64,000 nt of DNA from Alteromonas sp. LMIT006. Its GTDB lineage: Bacteria > Pseudomonadota > Gammaproteobacteria > Enterobacterales > Alteromonadaceae. Position 1 is the first letter of the stretch, and each line of letters opens with the position of its first letter. Shown in pieces: positions 29,701-37,515 of the stretch. The notes beneath the pieces are model-generated. The model was given only the letters and a program-made list of their open reading frames with translations. It was not told the origin of the DNA and ran no database searches. The stretch lies in contig NZ_CP101291.1 in assembly GCF_024300645.1 (NCBI RefSeq), forward strand, positions 558,001-622,000, written 5' to 3'. The position numbers and the translations under genes are program-made.

Positions 29701-29955
29701 AATTGAACGTACTTGTTCAACATCAGGTAACGCATACATGACCGCTTCAATCGGATAAGTGATGAGTTGTTCTACTTCTTCTGCGGCAAGCCCCGGCGCT
29801 TCAGTATTAACCGCGACTTGAACATTGGTCACATCAGGGAAAGCATCCAAGTTCAGTTTTGGGATCACCATTATTGCGCCAACAATAGTGGCAAATAAGG
29901 CAATCAAAATAAGGAGTCGGTTGTTTACAGACCAATCTATAATTTTATTAAACAT
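26755..29955 (-). CDS. czcA: CzcA-type RND heavy-metal efflux pump
   Basis: Inner-membrane proton-driven pump (1066 residues, 12 helices with two large periplasmic loops) of the HME-RND group; trimer that works with CzcB and CzcC. N-terminal NLDAFPDVTNVQVAVNTEAPG and the helix-4 stretch GGIAVAIGMLVDGSVVMVEN (proton-relay acidic residues) are typical. The three methionines that bind Cu(I) in CusA are absent (for example NNIEIYIGLKP and TRVDELLSG at the matching places), so the substrate is more likely Zn, Co, Cd or Ni than copper. It is the last gene of the czcD-czcI-czcCBA unit, 11 bases after czcB. Confidence 0.92.
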   Translation of the reverse strand: MFNKIIDWSVNNRLLILIALFATIVGAIMVIPKLNLDAFPDVTNVQVAVNTEAPGLAAEEVEQLITYPIEAVMYALPDVEQVRSISKTGLSGVTVVFKEGTDIYFARQLVFERLQAAKELIPDGVGTPEMGPNTSGLGQVFQYLLVSDKDAGYDSMALRSLNDWIIKLLIMPVDGVTDVLSFGGNVRQYQVNIAPSKLLAYGLSQEDIVNALDSNNANVGGWYINRGQEQLVIRGTGWFESGEAGISNIKQVPVKTVDGTVVTVSDVAKVELGSEIRQGAVTMTRKTSEGKVENLGEVVSGIVLKRMGSNTKATIDGINARIPLINQALPKGVRFEPFYDQADLIEQAVSTVVNALALAFIFICIVLALFLMNLRATFLVLISIPISVGIALMIMAWWGISANLMSLGGIAVAIGMLVDGSVVMVENMFKHLNHPDSTHQQSVEARVPSDDTDPFAIEKDDHGIELRLKQAGKEVARPVFFAASVILVVFLPLFSFEGVEAKLFQPMAISIILAIISAIVVALFIVPALATFMFKKGIKERESFVVKPLDKLYKKGLKFALKRTKLIVVTSLIMVVSAFSIIPYIGTEFVPELEEGTINLRATLAPSSSLDTALMVSPILEEKLMAFPEVTYALSRIGRPDIGGDPEPVNNIEIYIGLKPVSEWTSASNRYELQNKMEQSLEEFPGLLLNFSQPIATRVDELLSGVKAQLAIKLFGPDLNQLAVKGQEIESAIKEVEGARDVALEQIAGEAQLVVKPNRQELSRFGLSVGDIMEVIRDGIGGVEAGQIINGNERYDIYVRLEKEYRSNKEAISDIRIQSPTGSWVRLGDVATISFESGPPQVRRDDVQRRVVIQANVQNRDMGSVVADIRQVIAEKVDLPAGYSVAIGGQFESQQRAQQRLAIVVPLSLALIALLLYFAFGSVGQAMLILVNVPLAVIGGVFSLYFSGQYLSVPSSVGFITLFGVAVLNGVVMVESINQRIRDGLEVTDAVFEGATSRLRPVLMTAITSALGLIPMLMSNGVGAEIQRPLASVIVGGLITATLLTLFVLPVLYRWFSKKKIEELSR

Positions 29956-29966
29956 AGCGGCTCTCC

Positions 29967-31256
29967 TTAATGGTTATGCGGATCAAATCCGCCTTTAGCT
30001 ATTTCAGAAGCAACAAAAAACGCTCCTTGAGTGACCACACGAGTACCACTTTCTAAACCAAATATTTCTCTGAAATTACCTAGAGAACGACCTAACTCAA
30101 CCTCTGTCGCTTTGAATTCACCGGGATGATCCTCAACAAATACGGTCCAATCTCCGTCCGCACTTCTAATTAGCGCTTCTTCTGGAACGGCCATAACTTT
30201 TTGTTCAGTGGCAAATTGAAAATATACTTTAACAAACATGCCTGAATGGAGATTGTCATCTGCATTATTAACACTTAGGCGAATGATTCGAGTTCTAGTG
30301 ATGGGATCAATCGTGTGGGCTTCCTGAATAACTTTTGCCTTATAATCCTCTCCTTCTAATTTAACTATTGCCGGAGAGTTGATTGATAGATTGAGCTTTT
30401 TGTTGGGTGATACTTTAGCTTCCACCCACAGCTTATTTTCATCTGCCAAAAGCATGATAGTATCACCCGCATCGACTCGTTGGCCTTGGGTGAAGTCATC
30501 TTGTAAAACTACTCCTTCTCGCTGAGCTACTAGCGAATATTGGCCAAACGAAGTTATGTCTTTATTTGATATGTCTTTTATCGCTTTTTCAGTTAACCCT
30601 AGTGCGATAAGTTTTCCGTATGTGGCGTTAAATGTGGTTTGAGCCTGAAGTAAACGACTTTCACTTACTGTTTTGTTGCCTAATTTCTTTACTCGCTGCC
30701 ATTCAGTTGACGCAATCAAGTAGTCAGCTTGAGCTTGAGCCATTGCTTCACTAAATAGGGTGACCAGCTTTTGTCCTTTTTCTACGTGTTCACCGAGTGC
30801 AGTATGTCTGCTTATTATCACTGACTCGGTACGGGGAGAAACGACATAGCTGCTATAACCATCTACTTTGACCTCTCCGGGCGCATAGATTGTACTGAAT
30901 TGATAATCAGGTCTTATGCTTTGAACTTTAATATTGGCTAGTGACATTTTTTGAGGGCTTAGAGTAATACCTTCTTCATGTTCCTCTTCAGTTTCTTTAT
31001 TTTTGCTCTCTTGGTCGTGACCATGTTCGTCATGTTCTGTGTCTTTTTCAGAATGGTTGCCTTCATTTTCCTGATGGCCTTCTTCTACATGATTTTCTTC
31101 ACTTTCCGAGTGTTCGTGTTTATGTTTTTTGGGATTTGCTGTTACAGGTTCAATTGTATTTACTTGTAGAGCATACACTTCACCGCTTAATGTCCCACCT
31201 AAAAAAAGTCCACTAATTACTATTGCTAATAATTTTTTGCTAAATAATGTATTCAT
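29967..31256 (-). CDS. czcB: CzcB periplasmic adaptor with His/acidic-rich N-terminus
   Basis: Membrane fusion protein (429 residues) linking the pump to the outer-membrane channel. After a signal peptide (about residues 1-28) comes a long segment, about residues 43-95, very rich in His, Glu and Asp, which could bind Zn or Co. The adaptor core follows: YAPGEVKVDGYSSYVVSPR barrel-sandwich strand, helical hairpin, AQREGVVLQDDFTQGQRVDAG lipoyl-like half, beta-barrel with DPITRTRIIRLSV, and MPD-like end. It lacks the CusB-type metal-binding N-domain. Neighbours are czcC and czcA. Confidence 0.9.
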   Translation of the reverse strand: MNTLFSKKLLAIVISGLFLGGTLSGEVYALQVNTIEPVTANPKKHKHEHSESEENHVEEGHQENEGNHSEKDTEHDEHGHDQESKNKETEEEHEEGITLSPQKMSLANIKVQSIRPDYQFSTIYAPGEVKVDGYSSYVVSPRTESVIISRHTALGEHVEKGQKLVTLFSEAMAQAQADYLIASTEWQRVKKLGNKTVSESRLLQAQTTFNATYGKLIALGLTEKAIKDISNKDITSFGQYSLVAQREGVVLQDDFTQGQRVDAGDTIMLLADENKLWVEAKVSPNKKLNLSINSPAIVKLEGEDYKAKVIQEAHTIDPITRTRIIRLSVNNADDNLHSGMFVKVYFQFATEQKVMAVPEEALIRSADGDWTVFVEDHPGEFKATEVELGRSLGNFREIFGLESGTRVVTQGAFFVASEIAKGGFDPHNH

Positions 31257-31310
31257 TTTTTTACCTATATTCTTTTAACGTTTAAGATTTCTAATTGCCG
31301 TTTTAACTAA

Positions 31311-32528
31311 TTAAATCTTAAACTTAGATAATTGACCCATGCTCCAAATGAAGGCTATTTCAGAGAGTCTAAATTGTTTTTCTAGTTGAATGCCTGAGTG
31401 CAATCCATCAGCTCTTTGGCTCAACGCTATTAGATAGTCTGAAGTATTGATGTCTCCAGCCTCCCAACGAGCGTTTAGCAACCTCGCGCTATTATCAATT
31501 CGGTTTTGCATAAGGTTTTGCCATCGCTGATAGTATTTTTTACTGATCATGAGGGATTCATAGTTGGCCTGAGCTTCAAAAGAGCGTTTTCGATAAATGG
31601 ATTGGAAATAAGCTTCCGCAGCAACGGCTTCTGAATATGCCGCTTTAGTAGCATCGGAATAGTTATTTCTGATATTCAAAGGCATAGAGAATGTTAAGCC
31701 AACGATATTATCGTCACTATTTTTTCCTGCGCTAATCCCTATGGTGGGATTAGCTTTATTCTCTATGGTTGTTAGTTGTGCTTTAGCTTGTTGCTCTTTC
31801 CATTTTGCTTTAGCCAATTGTACTTGGGGGTGTTGTTCAATCCATTCAGCTTTGTATGAATAGTTTTCAACATCGAAATCAATAGAGATTTTACTGGCTA
31901 ACTCTGGTGTCCAATCAGGCAGCAGCTCTTTAACTTTAACCTCAGCATTTTTTAGCTCTATTTGATATTCAGCTATTTCACTAAAAACTTGAGACAAGTT
32001 TAAGTAAACCAGCTCAGCATCTAGAGGCTCAAGTATTCCCGCCTTTTGTTTGTCTTCCACAATACTAAGTAAGGTTTGCAGTTGACTTTCTCTCTCCGTA
32101 GATAGCTGTGCAGTATCTTTCGCTGATTGCCAATTTGTCAAAGCAATTAACGCATCGGCCTTTTTTGAATCGATTAAATTCAATAAGTGCTGCTGGCTGG
32201 CATAAAGAGTTATCTCGCCAATTGACGTATTGGCAGAGCGTTTATCCCAAAAATCAATGGTCTGACTCAAACCGATTGAATAGTTATTAAAATCACCTTC
32301 TTTCTCAAAACTTGCGTCAAGCTCAGGGTTATATATTGCCTGAGTTAAGCTTTTTGCATGATGATTGCTTGCGATTAACAACTCTCTTGCTTCAATTATT
32401 TCGGGATCTTTATTTATTTGTGTGTCTAACCACGACTCACTTTTTTGCTTGCTGTAAGCGGCATATGAAATACTTACAAGCAGGCAGAATGACAGGCAAG
32501 TGCCTGTATTTTTTATATATTTATACAT
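31311..32528 (-). CDS. czcC: CzcC/TolC-family outer-membrane factor
   Basis: Outer-membrane channel of the efflux complex (405 residues, TolC fold, OEP repeats). A signal peptide (about residues 1-26, ending SYAAYS) is followed by NPELDASFEKEGDFNNYSIG and SIGLSQTIDFWDKRSANT, features of CzcC-type proteins, and by long alpha-helical segments. Position directly upstream of czcB fits. Confidence 0.88.
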   Translation of the reverse strand: MYKYIKNTGTCLSFCLLVSISYAAYSKQKSESWLDTQINKDPEIIEARELLIASNHHAKSLTQAIYNPELDASFEKEGDFNNYSIGLSQTIDFWDKRSANTSIGEITLYASQQHLLNLIDSKKADALIALTNWQSAKDTAQLSTERESQLQTLLSIVEDKQKAGILEPLDAELVYLNLSQVFSEIAEYQIELKNAEVKVKELLPDWTPELASKISIDFDVENYSYKAEWIEQHPQVQLAKAKWKEQQAKAQLTTIENKANPTIGISAGKNSDDNIVGLTFSMPLNIRNNYSDATKAAYSEAVAAEAYFQSIYRKRSFEAQANYESLMISKKYYQRWQNLMQNRIDNSARLLNARWEAGDINTSDYLIALSQRADGLHSGIQLEKQFRLSEIAFIWSMGQLSKFKI

Positions 32529-32609
32529 AAGACTTCTTAAATTTTAAGTATTAATAATCTCTCATTTACCGATTTTTAATCGATAAATGGACGGATATAA
32601 TTTAGAAAT

Positions 32610-32969
32610 TTAAGAAATAGGAGGGCGTAATATAGCGTCTAAAAATTCTTTTGTTTGATCGAATTGATAAGGTATTAGGTTGTTGTTATATAACTTTGTT
32701 GCACTATTTGAATTGCTAATTAATATCCACGATAAGTGGCTGCCGCTACAATGACCACAATGATGACAATCCTTGATATCATGAGGTTCATCATCAGCGT
32801 TTTCATTTAAAATATCGCGATCATCTTTATGGTCATGTTGAGTTTGCAGGTGCTCTACATCGATTTGATGATTCTCAGAAGTTGCAGACGCAATAGAGCT
32901 TATCGATTGTAGAACAATCGAAAGAACTAATATTATCCTTAAAGCAACAGTGAAATTCAAAATAGACAC
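32610..32969 (-). CDS. Small secreted His/Cys-rich protein, CzcI/DUF2946-like
   Basis: Protein of 119 residues with a signal peptide (residues 1-29), a His/Asp-rich middle (HLQTQHDHKDDRD) and a metal-like CHHCGHCSGSH cluster, ending DAILRPPIS. The layout, a small periplasmic His/Cys-rich protein at the head of a czc operon, resembles CzcI. It shares the C-terminal RPPI ending with two other small proteins in this island. Function is probably metal binding or regulation in the periplasm, by inference. Confidence 0.6.
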   Translation of the reverse strand: MSILNFTVALRIILVLSIVLQSISSIASATSENHQIDVEHLQTQHDHKDDRDILNENADDEPHDIKDCHHCGHCSGSHLSWILISNSNSATKLYNNNLIPYQFDQTKEFLDAILRPPIS

Positions 32970-33021
32970 CCATAAAATTGTGAGATAAAACTATAACAAG
33001 AAGCGACAGTTGAGACTAGCT

Positions 33022-33930
33022 CTATGTTTCTTTTTCATGCTCATCTCTGCAAGTTTCTTTGGGAAACTCAAACTCAATGGTTGTATGAGACAATTTATAT
33101 TCTGAAAGTTCAATTGCGATAGTTTGTTTTAATGCAACGAGTTCATTCACACTTGAGTTTTTAGATAACTCCAAATGAGCTGTTAGTACATGACTTTCTC
33201 CGTCTAACGACCAAAAGTGCATGTGATGAACCCCATTAACTTCAGGTAATTTAATTAAAGTTTGTTTGATATTCTGTTGAGTTTCTTCATCTGGAGCGGC
33301 TTGAAGAAACAAAACAAGTGTAGATTTTAGATTTCTGAAAACATTAAATAAAATAAATAATGTAAAACCAATTGATAGCAGTGGGTCTAGTATTGGCAGT
33401 TCTACAAATAACAACACAATTGAAACAATTAGAACGGCGACCCAACCCAGAACATCTTCCAGTAAGTGCCAAGTTAGTACTTTTTCATTTAAAGTTTCCC
33501 CAGCTTTTAATTTGAATACGGCATACCCATTTACGGCAACACCGAGTATCGCAAGCCCTAACATTCCTTCAACTACAGGCATTTCAGGGTTGGTTAGCCT
33601 TGGAATTGCTTCAAACAACACCCAAATTGAGCCAATTACTAATACAACGCCATTTACTAATGCCCCGAACAGTGTAAGTCGGCGGTAACCATAGCTGTAT
33701 TTATCTGGCGCTGCTTTGTTTGAAAAACGACTTAATATCCATGCAAAGCCAATCGATAAACTATCTCCTAAGTCATGCACCGCATCAGCCATAATAGCGG
33801 TACTGTTGGTGAGCCAACCACCAATAAATTCGATGATCGTAAAGGTAACATTGAGAAAAAATGCCCAACCAATCCTGTCGTCTGTTCCATGTTGATGACT
33901 ATGACTATGACTATGACTATGACTATGCAT
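33022..33930 (-). CDS. czcD: CDF-family cation efflux protein (CzcD/ZitB/DmeF-like)
   Basis: Inner-membrane proton antiporter for Zn, Co, Cd or Ni (302 residues, six helices). The N-terminus is MHSHSHSHSHSHQHG, encoded by a hexanucleotide tandem repeat. The transport sites are in helix 2 (MADAVHDLGDSLSIG) and helix 5 (WHLLEDVLGWVAVLI), H/D-type sites seen in Zn transporters. A C-terminal cytoplasmic domain (VHHMHFWSLDGESHVLTAHL) is present. The first bases overlap the end of the interrupted transglutaminase-like gene by 8, so the genes were translationally coupled before the IS insertion. Confidence 0.9.
   Translation of the reverse strand: MHSHSHSHSHSHQHGTDDRIGWAFFLNVTFTIIEFIGGWLTNSTAIMADAVHDLGDSLSIGFAWILSRFSNKAAPDKYSYGYRRLTLFGALVNGVVLVIGSIWVLFEAIPRLTNPEMPVVEGMLGLAILGVAVNGYAVFKLKAGETLNEKVLTWHLLEDVLGWVAVLIVSIVLLFVELPILDPLLSIGFTLFILFNVFRNLKSTLVLFLQAAPDEETQQNIKQTLIKLPEVNGVHHMHFWSLDGESHVLTAHLELSKNSSVNELVALKQTIAIELSEYKLSHTTIEFEFPKETCRDEHEKET
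33895..33924 (-). repeat. Five tandem ATGACT hexamers encoding His-Ser repeats
   Basis: Five perfect copies of ATGACT (plus strand) encode the HSHSHSHSHS start of the CDF pump. Changes in copy number would keep the frame and change the length of the metal-binding His tail. Confidence 0.9.
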
Positions 33931-34200
33931 TTTGTACCTCCAGCGCTTTATTTTTTCTTAGATTAATGACATTGAAATTTATTAGGTGGCGGATCACTTT
34001 TTGATACATCCAGCGTTTGACTCCAGACAAATTAGTGCCTTTTTCAAGATAAAACTCATCAGGGGAATTATAAAGTCCAAAGTCGTCGTGAATCCCTTCT
34101 TTTTGAATATATGTGTCGGTTCCGCGCCAATCTGTATCTGGTGATGAAAAACATTTTGTTGCAACACCATAACCACAGAAATTGTCTTTTTGGTAAGGCC
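33923..34200 (-). pseudogene. 3' part of interrupted transglutaminase-like gene
   Basis: Open frame that continues from the IS boundary to a stop overlapping czcD, encoding about 92 residues: NFCGYGVATKCFSSPDTDWR, TYIQKEGIHDDFGLYNSPDE, NLSGVKRWMYQKVIRHLIN. It has no start codon of its own on the genomic side; the ATG at its head lies inside the IS. It is the C-terminal part of the transglutaminase-like protein whose N-terminal part lies at 35421-35891. The frame does not join exactly when the IS and one 4-bp target copy are removed, so a small indel is also present. Confidence 0.75.
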
Positions 34201-34258
34201 TGAGACTTCCCGACACTTTTTATGGTAAAAATGTAACTATAACCATAAGAGGTAAATC

Positions 34259-34555
34259 ATGGGTAAAGGTATCCGATATACAGACGAGTTTAAGCAAGAA
34301 GCAGTGAATCAAGTTGCTGTCCATGGCTACGCTGTTAACGATGTTGCAGAACGTCTCGGTATAAGCACTAAGACGCTTTATGCGTGGCTTAAAAGATTTT
34401 CAAAGCCAACTAAAGCACGAGTAGAAGACCAGGACTTACGAGCTGAAAATGCAAGGTTAAAACGTGAGTTGAAGCGCCTTGAGCAAGAAAGGAACCTGTT
34501 AAAGGAAGCCGCGGTATTCTTTGCCGGCGAGTCAAAGAAAGATACCGGTTTATAA
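34259..34555 (+). CDS. IS3-family transposase OrfA
   Basis: DNA-binding protein of 98 residues with a helix-turn-helix (YAVNDVAERLGISTKTLYAW) and a charged coiled coil (LRAENARLKRELKRLEQERN), ending in FFAGESKKDTGL, a typical OrfA tail. Near its end the run CAAAGAAAG is a likely -1 frameshift site for making OrfAB. Confidence 0.9.
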   Translation: MGKGIRYTDEFKQEAVNQVAVHGYAVNDVAERLGISTKTLYAWLKRFSKPTKARVEDQDLRAENARLKRELKRLEQERNLLKEAAVFFAGESKKDTGL

Positions 34556-34578
34556 AGTCTCGTTGTTCACGTTATCCC

Positions 34579-35412
34579 GTGAGAGTTTTGTGTCGAGTGC
34601 TAGAGGTTCATCCCAGTGGTTATTATGACTGGCTTAAATCGCCAATCAGTAAGCGAGAGCGGGCAGACCAACAGCTTGCACAAAAAATTAAGCAGTTTTG
34701 GATAGAGAGCGGTGGTTTTCATGGCTACCGTAACATCTACATGGACTTTCGTGATGCCAATGAATATTGTGGCCGTGATCGGATCTTACGCTTAATGCGA
34801 AAATCAGGCATTCGTGCGCAAAGAGGGTACAAAGTGCCACGAGGTTATTACGGCGGTAAAAGTGATATTGTAGCCGAAAATAAGTTGAATCGTGAATTCA
34901 ATGTTGAGCGACCTAACCAATGGTGGGTGACCGACATTACTTATATTAAAACTCATGAAGGCTTTCTTTTTCTGGCCGTCGTCATGGACTTATTCGCACG
35001 TAATATTGTTGGTTGGTCCATGAGCGATAGAATGACAGAGGACTTAGCAATGCAAGCGATTACAGCAGCATATTGGCGACGAAAGCCTCAACAGCAGGTC
35101 AGTTTGCACTCAGACCAAGGCTCTCAATATTCCAGTCGGCAATTTAGAAAGCTACTTGATGCATACAATATTGTACCCAGTATGAGTCGTCGTGGTAACT
35201 GTCATGATAATGCCGTCGCAGAGAGTTTTTTCAGCAATTTAAAGAAAGAAAAAATACGTCGTCGAATTTATCAAAACCGAGCTGAAGCTAAGCAAGCTGT
35301 GTTTCATTATATTGAGATGGTTTATAATCCCACTCGCCGACATACAAAAAATGATAGGGTATCGCCAAATAACTTTGAGCGTGAATATTTTAAACGGGTA
35401 GAAAGTGTCTAG
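34579..35412 (+). CDS. IS3-family transposase OrfB (frameshift partner)
   Basis: Integrase-core transposase, 277 residues from a GTG. The frame is open further upstream and reads KERYRFIKSRCSRYP, the usual OrfB start, so the functional product is surely an OrfAB fusion by -1 frameshift. DDE residues are seen in WWVTDITYIKT, LHSDQGSQYSS and DNAVAESFFSNLKKEK. No lesion is visible. Confidence 0.92.
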   Translation: MRVLCRVLEVHPSGYYDWLKSPISKRERADQQLAQKIKQFWIESGGFHGYRNIYMDFRDANEYCGRDRILRLMRKSGIRAQRGYKVPRGYYGGKSDIVAENKLNREFNVERPNQWWVTDITYIKTHEGFLFLAVVMDLFARNIVGWSMSDRMTEDLAMQAITAAYWRRKPQQQVSLHSDQGSQYSSRQFRKLLDAYNIVPSMSRRGNCHDNAVAESFFSNLKKEKIRRRIYQNRAEAKQAVFHYIEMVYNPTRRHTKNDRVSPNNFEREYFKRVESV

Positions 35413-35420
35413 AGAAGTCA

Positions 35421-35891
35421 GGCCTTACCATTTATTTGATTAAACTTTTGCTGTATTGAAGTGAGATATTGATTGTCTAAAATAAAGCCCTCTAAGTTGA
35501 TCCAACGTCCTTCAAAGTAAACTTCAACCCAACTGTGAATAATGTATTTGGGTGCTAACCAAAAGACATAGTTAGGAATAGCTCCTTTTTGTAATTGCTG
35601 ATCTATTGTAAACCCGTGAAATCGGCACTGAATTCCTAATCCACGTAATAAGGCCATTAAAAGGTTGCCCTTAGTGTTACATTGCCCGTATCCGTCAGAT
35701 AAAACTTTACTTGCGGAAATATCGTCGCTTTCGTTATAGCCAAATAGTATTTCGTCTTTTACAAACTGATAAGCAGTGCCAATCTTGTTGTAGTCATCAA
35801 GCACATGCCATTTTCGCTCTGTTATTAATGATTGGATAGTGGGGTGTTCAAAATTAACTATCTCAGTTTTTTTAAGATATTCTTGATTCAT
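35421..35891 (-). pseudogene. 5' part of interrupted transglutaminase-like gene
   Basis: Transglutaminase/protease-like cysteine protein fold, cytoplasmic (no signal peptide). The N-terminal 157 residues carry the probable nucleophile C71 (DGYGQCNTKGNLLMALLRG) and H119 (IIHSWVEVYFEGRWINLEGF) with an acidic residue after it. The frame stops at a TGA supplied by the IS. The catalytic core is complete, so a shortened product could be made, but the conserved C-terminal part is cut off. It lies between two CDF pump genes in the same direction, so it belonged to the metal operon. Confidence 0.78.
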
Positions 35892-35901
35892 AAGAGCTTC
35901 C

Positions 35902-36561
35902 TTACTTTGAATTGCAGCAGGTTGATTGTTTATTTTTATCTGATACTTCAGATGTATATTGAGCCGATACTAATTCTTGTTTGGCATCCGTTAATATCAT
36001 GTAAGCACCTCGAAGAATTAACATTGAAATGATGCTACCAATAACAATATCAGGCCAGCGTTGTTCTAGCACCATGACAAGGATGCCAGCAAATACGACA
36101 CCAAGGTTTGCGATCACATCATTAGCTGAAAATATCCAGCTAGCCCTCATATGCACTTCATCATTATTGTGCTTTCGTATAAGCATCAAACAAATGACAT
36201 TAGCGATTAATGCCACAGAACCAACTCCAATCATAAACCAAGAATGAGGCTCACTTTCTCCAACTAGTCGCCTAGATATATCGAGAAGAATTAGAACCCC
36301 TAACCCCAATTGGAAATAACCACTTACTAATGCTGCATAAGCTTTATGTTGGATTGACTTCCCCACGGCATATAAGGCAATGGCATAGACGATAGCATCA
36401 GCTAGCATATCTAACGAATCAGCAATTAATGCGGTTGATTCAGATAACCAACCTAAACCAATTTCAAATACAAACATCGTGGCATTTATGGCTAAAAGCC
36501 AATAAAGCACTGTTTTTTGTTGGTCATCTTTTAATTCTACTTCACAGCCACAACCGCTCAT
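35902..36561 (-). CDS. Short CDF-family cation transporter with terminal Cys motifs
   Basis: CDF-fold membrane protein of 219 residues with about six helices. Metal-site motifs are DSLDMLADAIVYA (helix 2) and FSANDVIANLGV (helix 5). It lacks the usual cytoplasmic C-terminal domain of CDF proteins and instead has CGC near the N-terminus (MSGCGCEVE) and CC near the C-terminus (STCCNSK), which may bind thiophilic metals such as Cd, Pb or Zn. It is divergent from a CadR/PbrR-like regulator and has a MerR-type promoter. Confidence 0.82.
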   Translation of the reverse strand: MSGCGCEVELKDDQQKTVLYWLLAINATMFVFEIGLGWLSESTALIADSLDMLADAIVYAIALYAVGKSIQHKAYAALVSGYFQLGLGVLILLDISRRLVGESEPHSWFMIGVGSVALIANVICLMLIRKHNNDEVHMRASWIFSANDVIANLGVVFAGILVMVLEQRWPDIVIGSIISMLILRGAYMILTDAKQELVSAQYTSEVSDKNKQSTCCNSK

Positions 36562-36591
36562 TTTTTTACTCCGCCTTACTTGTATAATTCA

Positions 36592-36622
36592 AGTGTAAAA
36601 CCTATAGTAACTATAGAGTCAA
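36592..36622 (-). promoter_or_regulatory. MerR-type promoter for the CDF operon
   Basis: On the minus strand the -35 is TTGACT and the -10 is TACACT, separated by 19 bases, the over-long spacer typical of MerR-controlled promoters. The dyad CTATAG-TTA-CTATAG lies in the spacer, very like the PbrR/CadR operator. The regulator is encoded divergently just beside it, so metal-dependent activation of the CDF gene is expected. Confidence 0.85.
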
Positions 36623-36640
36623 GTTTAAAAAGAAAATATT

Positions 36641-37030
36641 ATGAAAATAGGTGAATTATCGAAAACATCCGGTTGTTCTATACAAACTATTAGATTCTAT
36701 GAAAAAGAAGGATTACTTTCTGATCCAGAGCGTACAGAAGGTAACTTCAGATTGTATGACGTTACCGCTTTGAAGCAATTAGAATTCGTAAAACATTGTC
36801 GCAGTCTCGATATCTCTCTTATAGATATTAAACGTCTTATCGACCTAAAAAATAAACCAGAGGAAAGTTGCTCAAGTGTAAATGCGCTGATTGCGCAACA
36901 ATTAGCTTTGGTAAAAAAACGCATGAAAGAATTAAAAGCCTTAAAAAACGAATTACAACAAATGGCTAGTACGTGTAATTCTGATAATACCATTGAAGGG
37001 TGTGGGATAATTAAGTCATTAGATAGCTAA
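36641..37030 (+). CDS. MerR-family regulator, CadR/PbrR type
   Basis: Metal-responsive activator of 129 residues. The N-terminal helix-turn-helix is IGELSKTSGCSIQTIRFYEK, followed by the dimerisation helix. Metal-site cysteines are in ESCSSVNALIAQQL and in the C-terminal STCNSDNTIEGCGIIKSL, the pattern of Cd(II)/Pb(II)/Zn-sensing CadR and PbrR. It should control the divergent CDF gene through the 19-base-spacer promoter. Confidence 0.88.
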   Translation: MKIGELSKTSGCSIQTIRFYEKEGLLSDPERTEGNFRLYDVTALKQLEFVKHCRSLDISLIDIKRLIDLKNKPEESCSSVNALIAQQLALVKKRMKELKALKNELQQMASTCNSDNTIEGCGIIKSLDS

Positions 37031-37515
37031 AGTGATGTATAAAAGACTCTTTTTTAACTCACCTTGATTATTGATACAGGCTAATTAATAGTTATTTTCT
37101 TACCCACACGAACAGATTTGAGTTCCCCGGCAAACTCTCTCAACTAACAATAGAGATTTGTCGCTAGTATCGTGAGCACCTAACGTGACCATTTTGAGTC
37201 TACGAGACATTAAATTAATGTCATTAAGGACGTATTGTTTATCAATAAGCGAGCATACTCCTTCGCTGTATATCAATACCTTTGACGGGGATGTATATGC
37301 ATTTACAAGATAAACGAGTCAGAATTAGAGATGTATCAACCATGTGCACTGGTATAACTTTTGACTACTAACCGTCAAATGAGATTATGAATGCTACATG
37401 TACCCCTTTGAAAAAACTGACGATAATCAAATATTCATAAATGTTTACACAGTATCAATTTACTTAGTCGAAAATTTACATTAGTATAGGCGATGTATAT
37501 TTTTATGAGAATTTT
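37031..37515. other. Long AT-rich gap between regulator and copper block
   Basis: This 485-base stretch has no convincing gene. On the minus strand an open frame of 72 codons (37100-37318) encodes a protein-like string including KVLIYSEGVCSLIDKQYVLN and SLLLVERVCRGTQICSCG, with stop codons just upstream and no plausible start, so it may be a decayed regulator fragment. I see no MerR-type promoter before the following gene. Confidence 0.35.

Larger units (their letters stand above)
34201..35420 (+). mobile_element. IS3-family insertion sequence inside the transglutaminase-like gene
   Basis: Ends are TGAGACTTCCCGACACTTTT and, inverted, TGACTTCTCTAGACACTTTC. A 4-bp target duplication GGCC flanks the element. 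The flanks GGTAAGGCC and GGCCTTACC show the target was a 14-bp palindrome. The element carries orfA and orfB in the usual overlapping arrangement and appears intact. Confidence 0.9.

Noticed and set aside
34201-35420. The element at 34.2 kb as a third copy of the flanking IS
   Set aside because: Its ends, OrfA and OrfB differ clearly from the IS407-like copies; it is a different IS3-family element.
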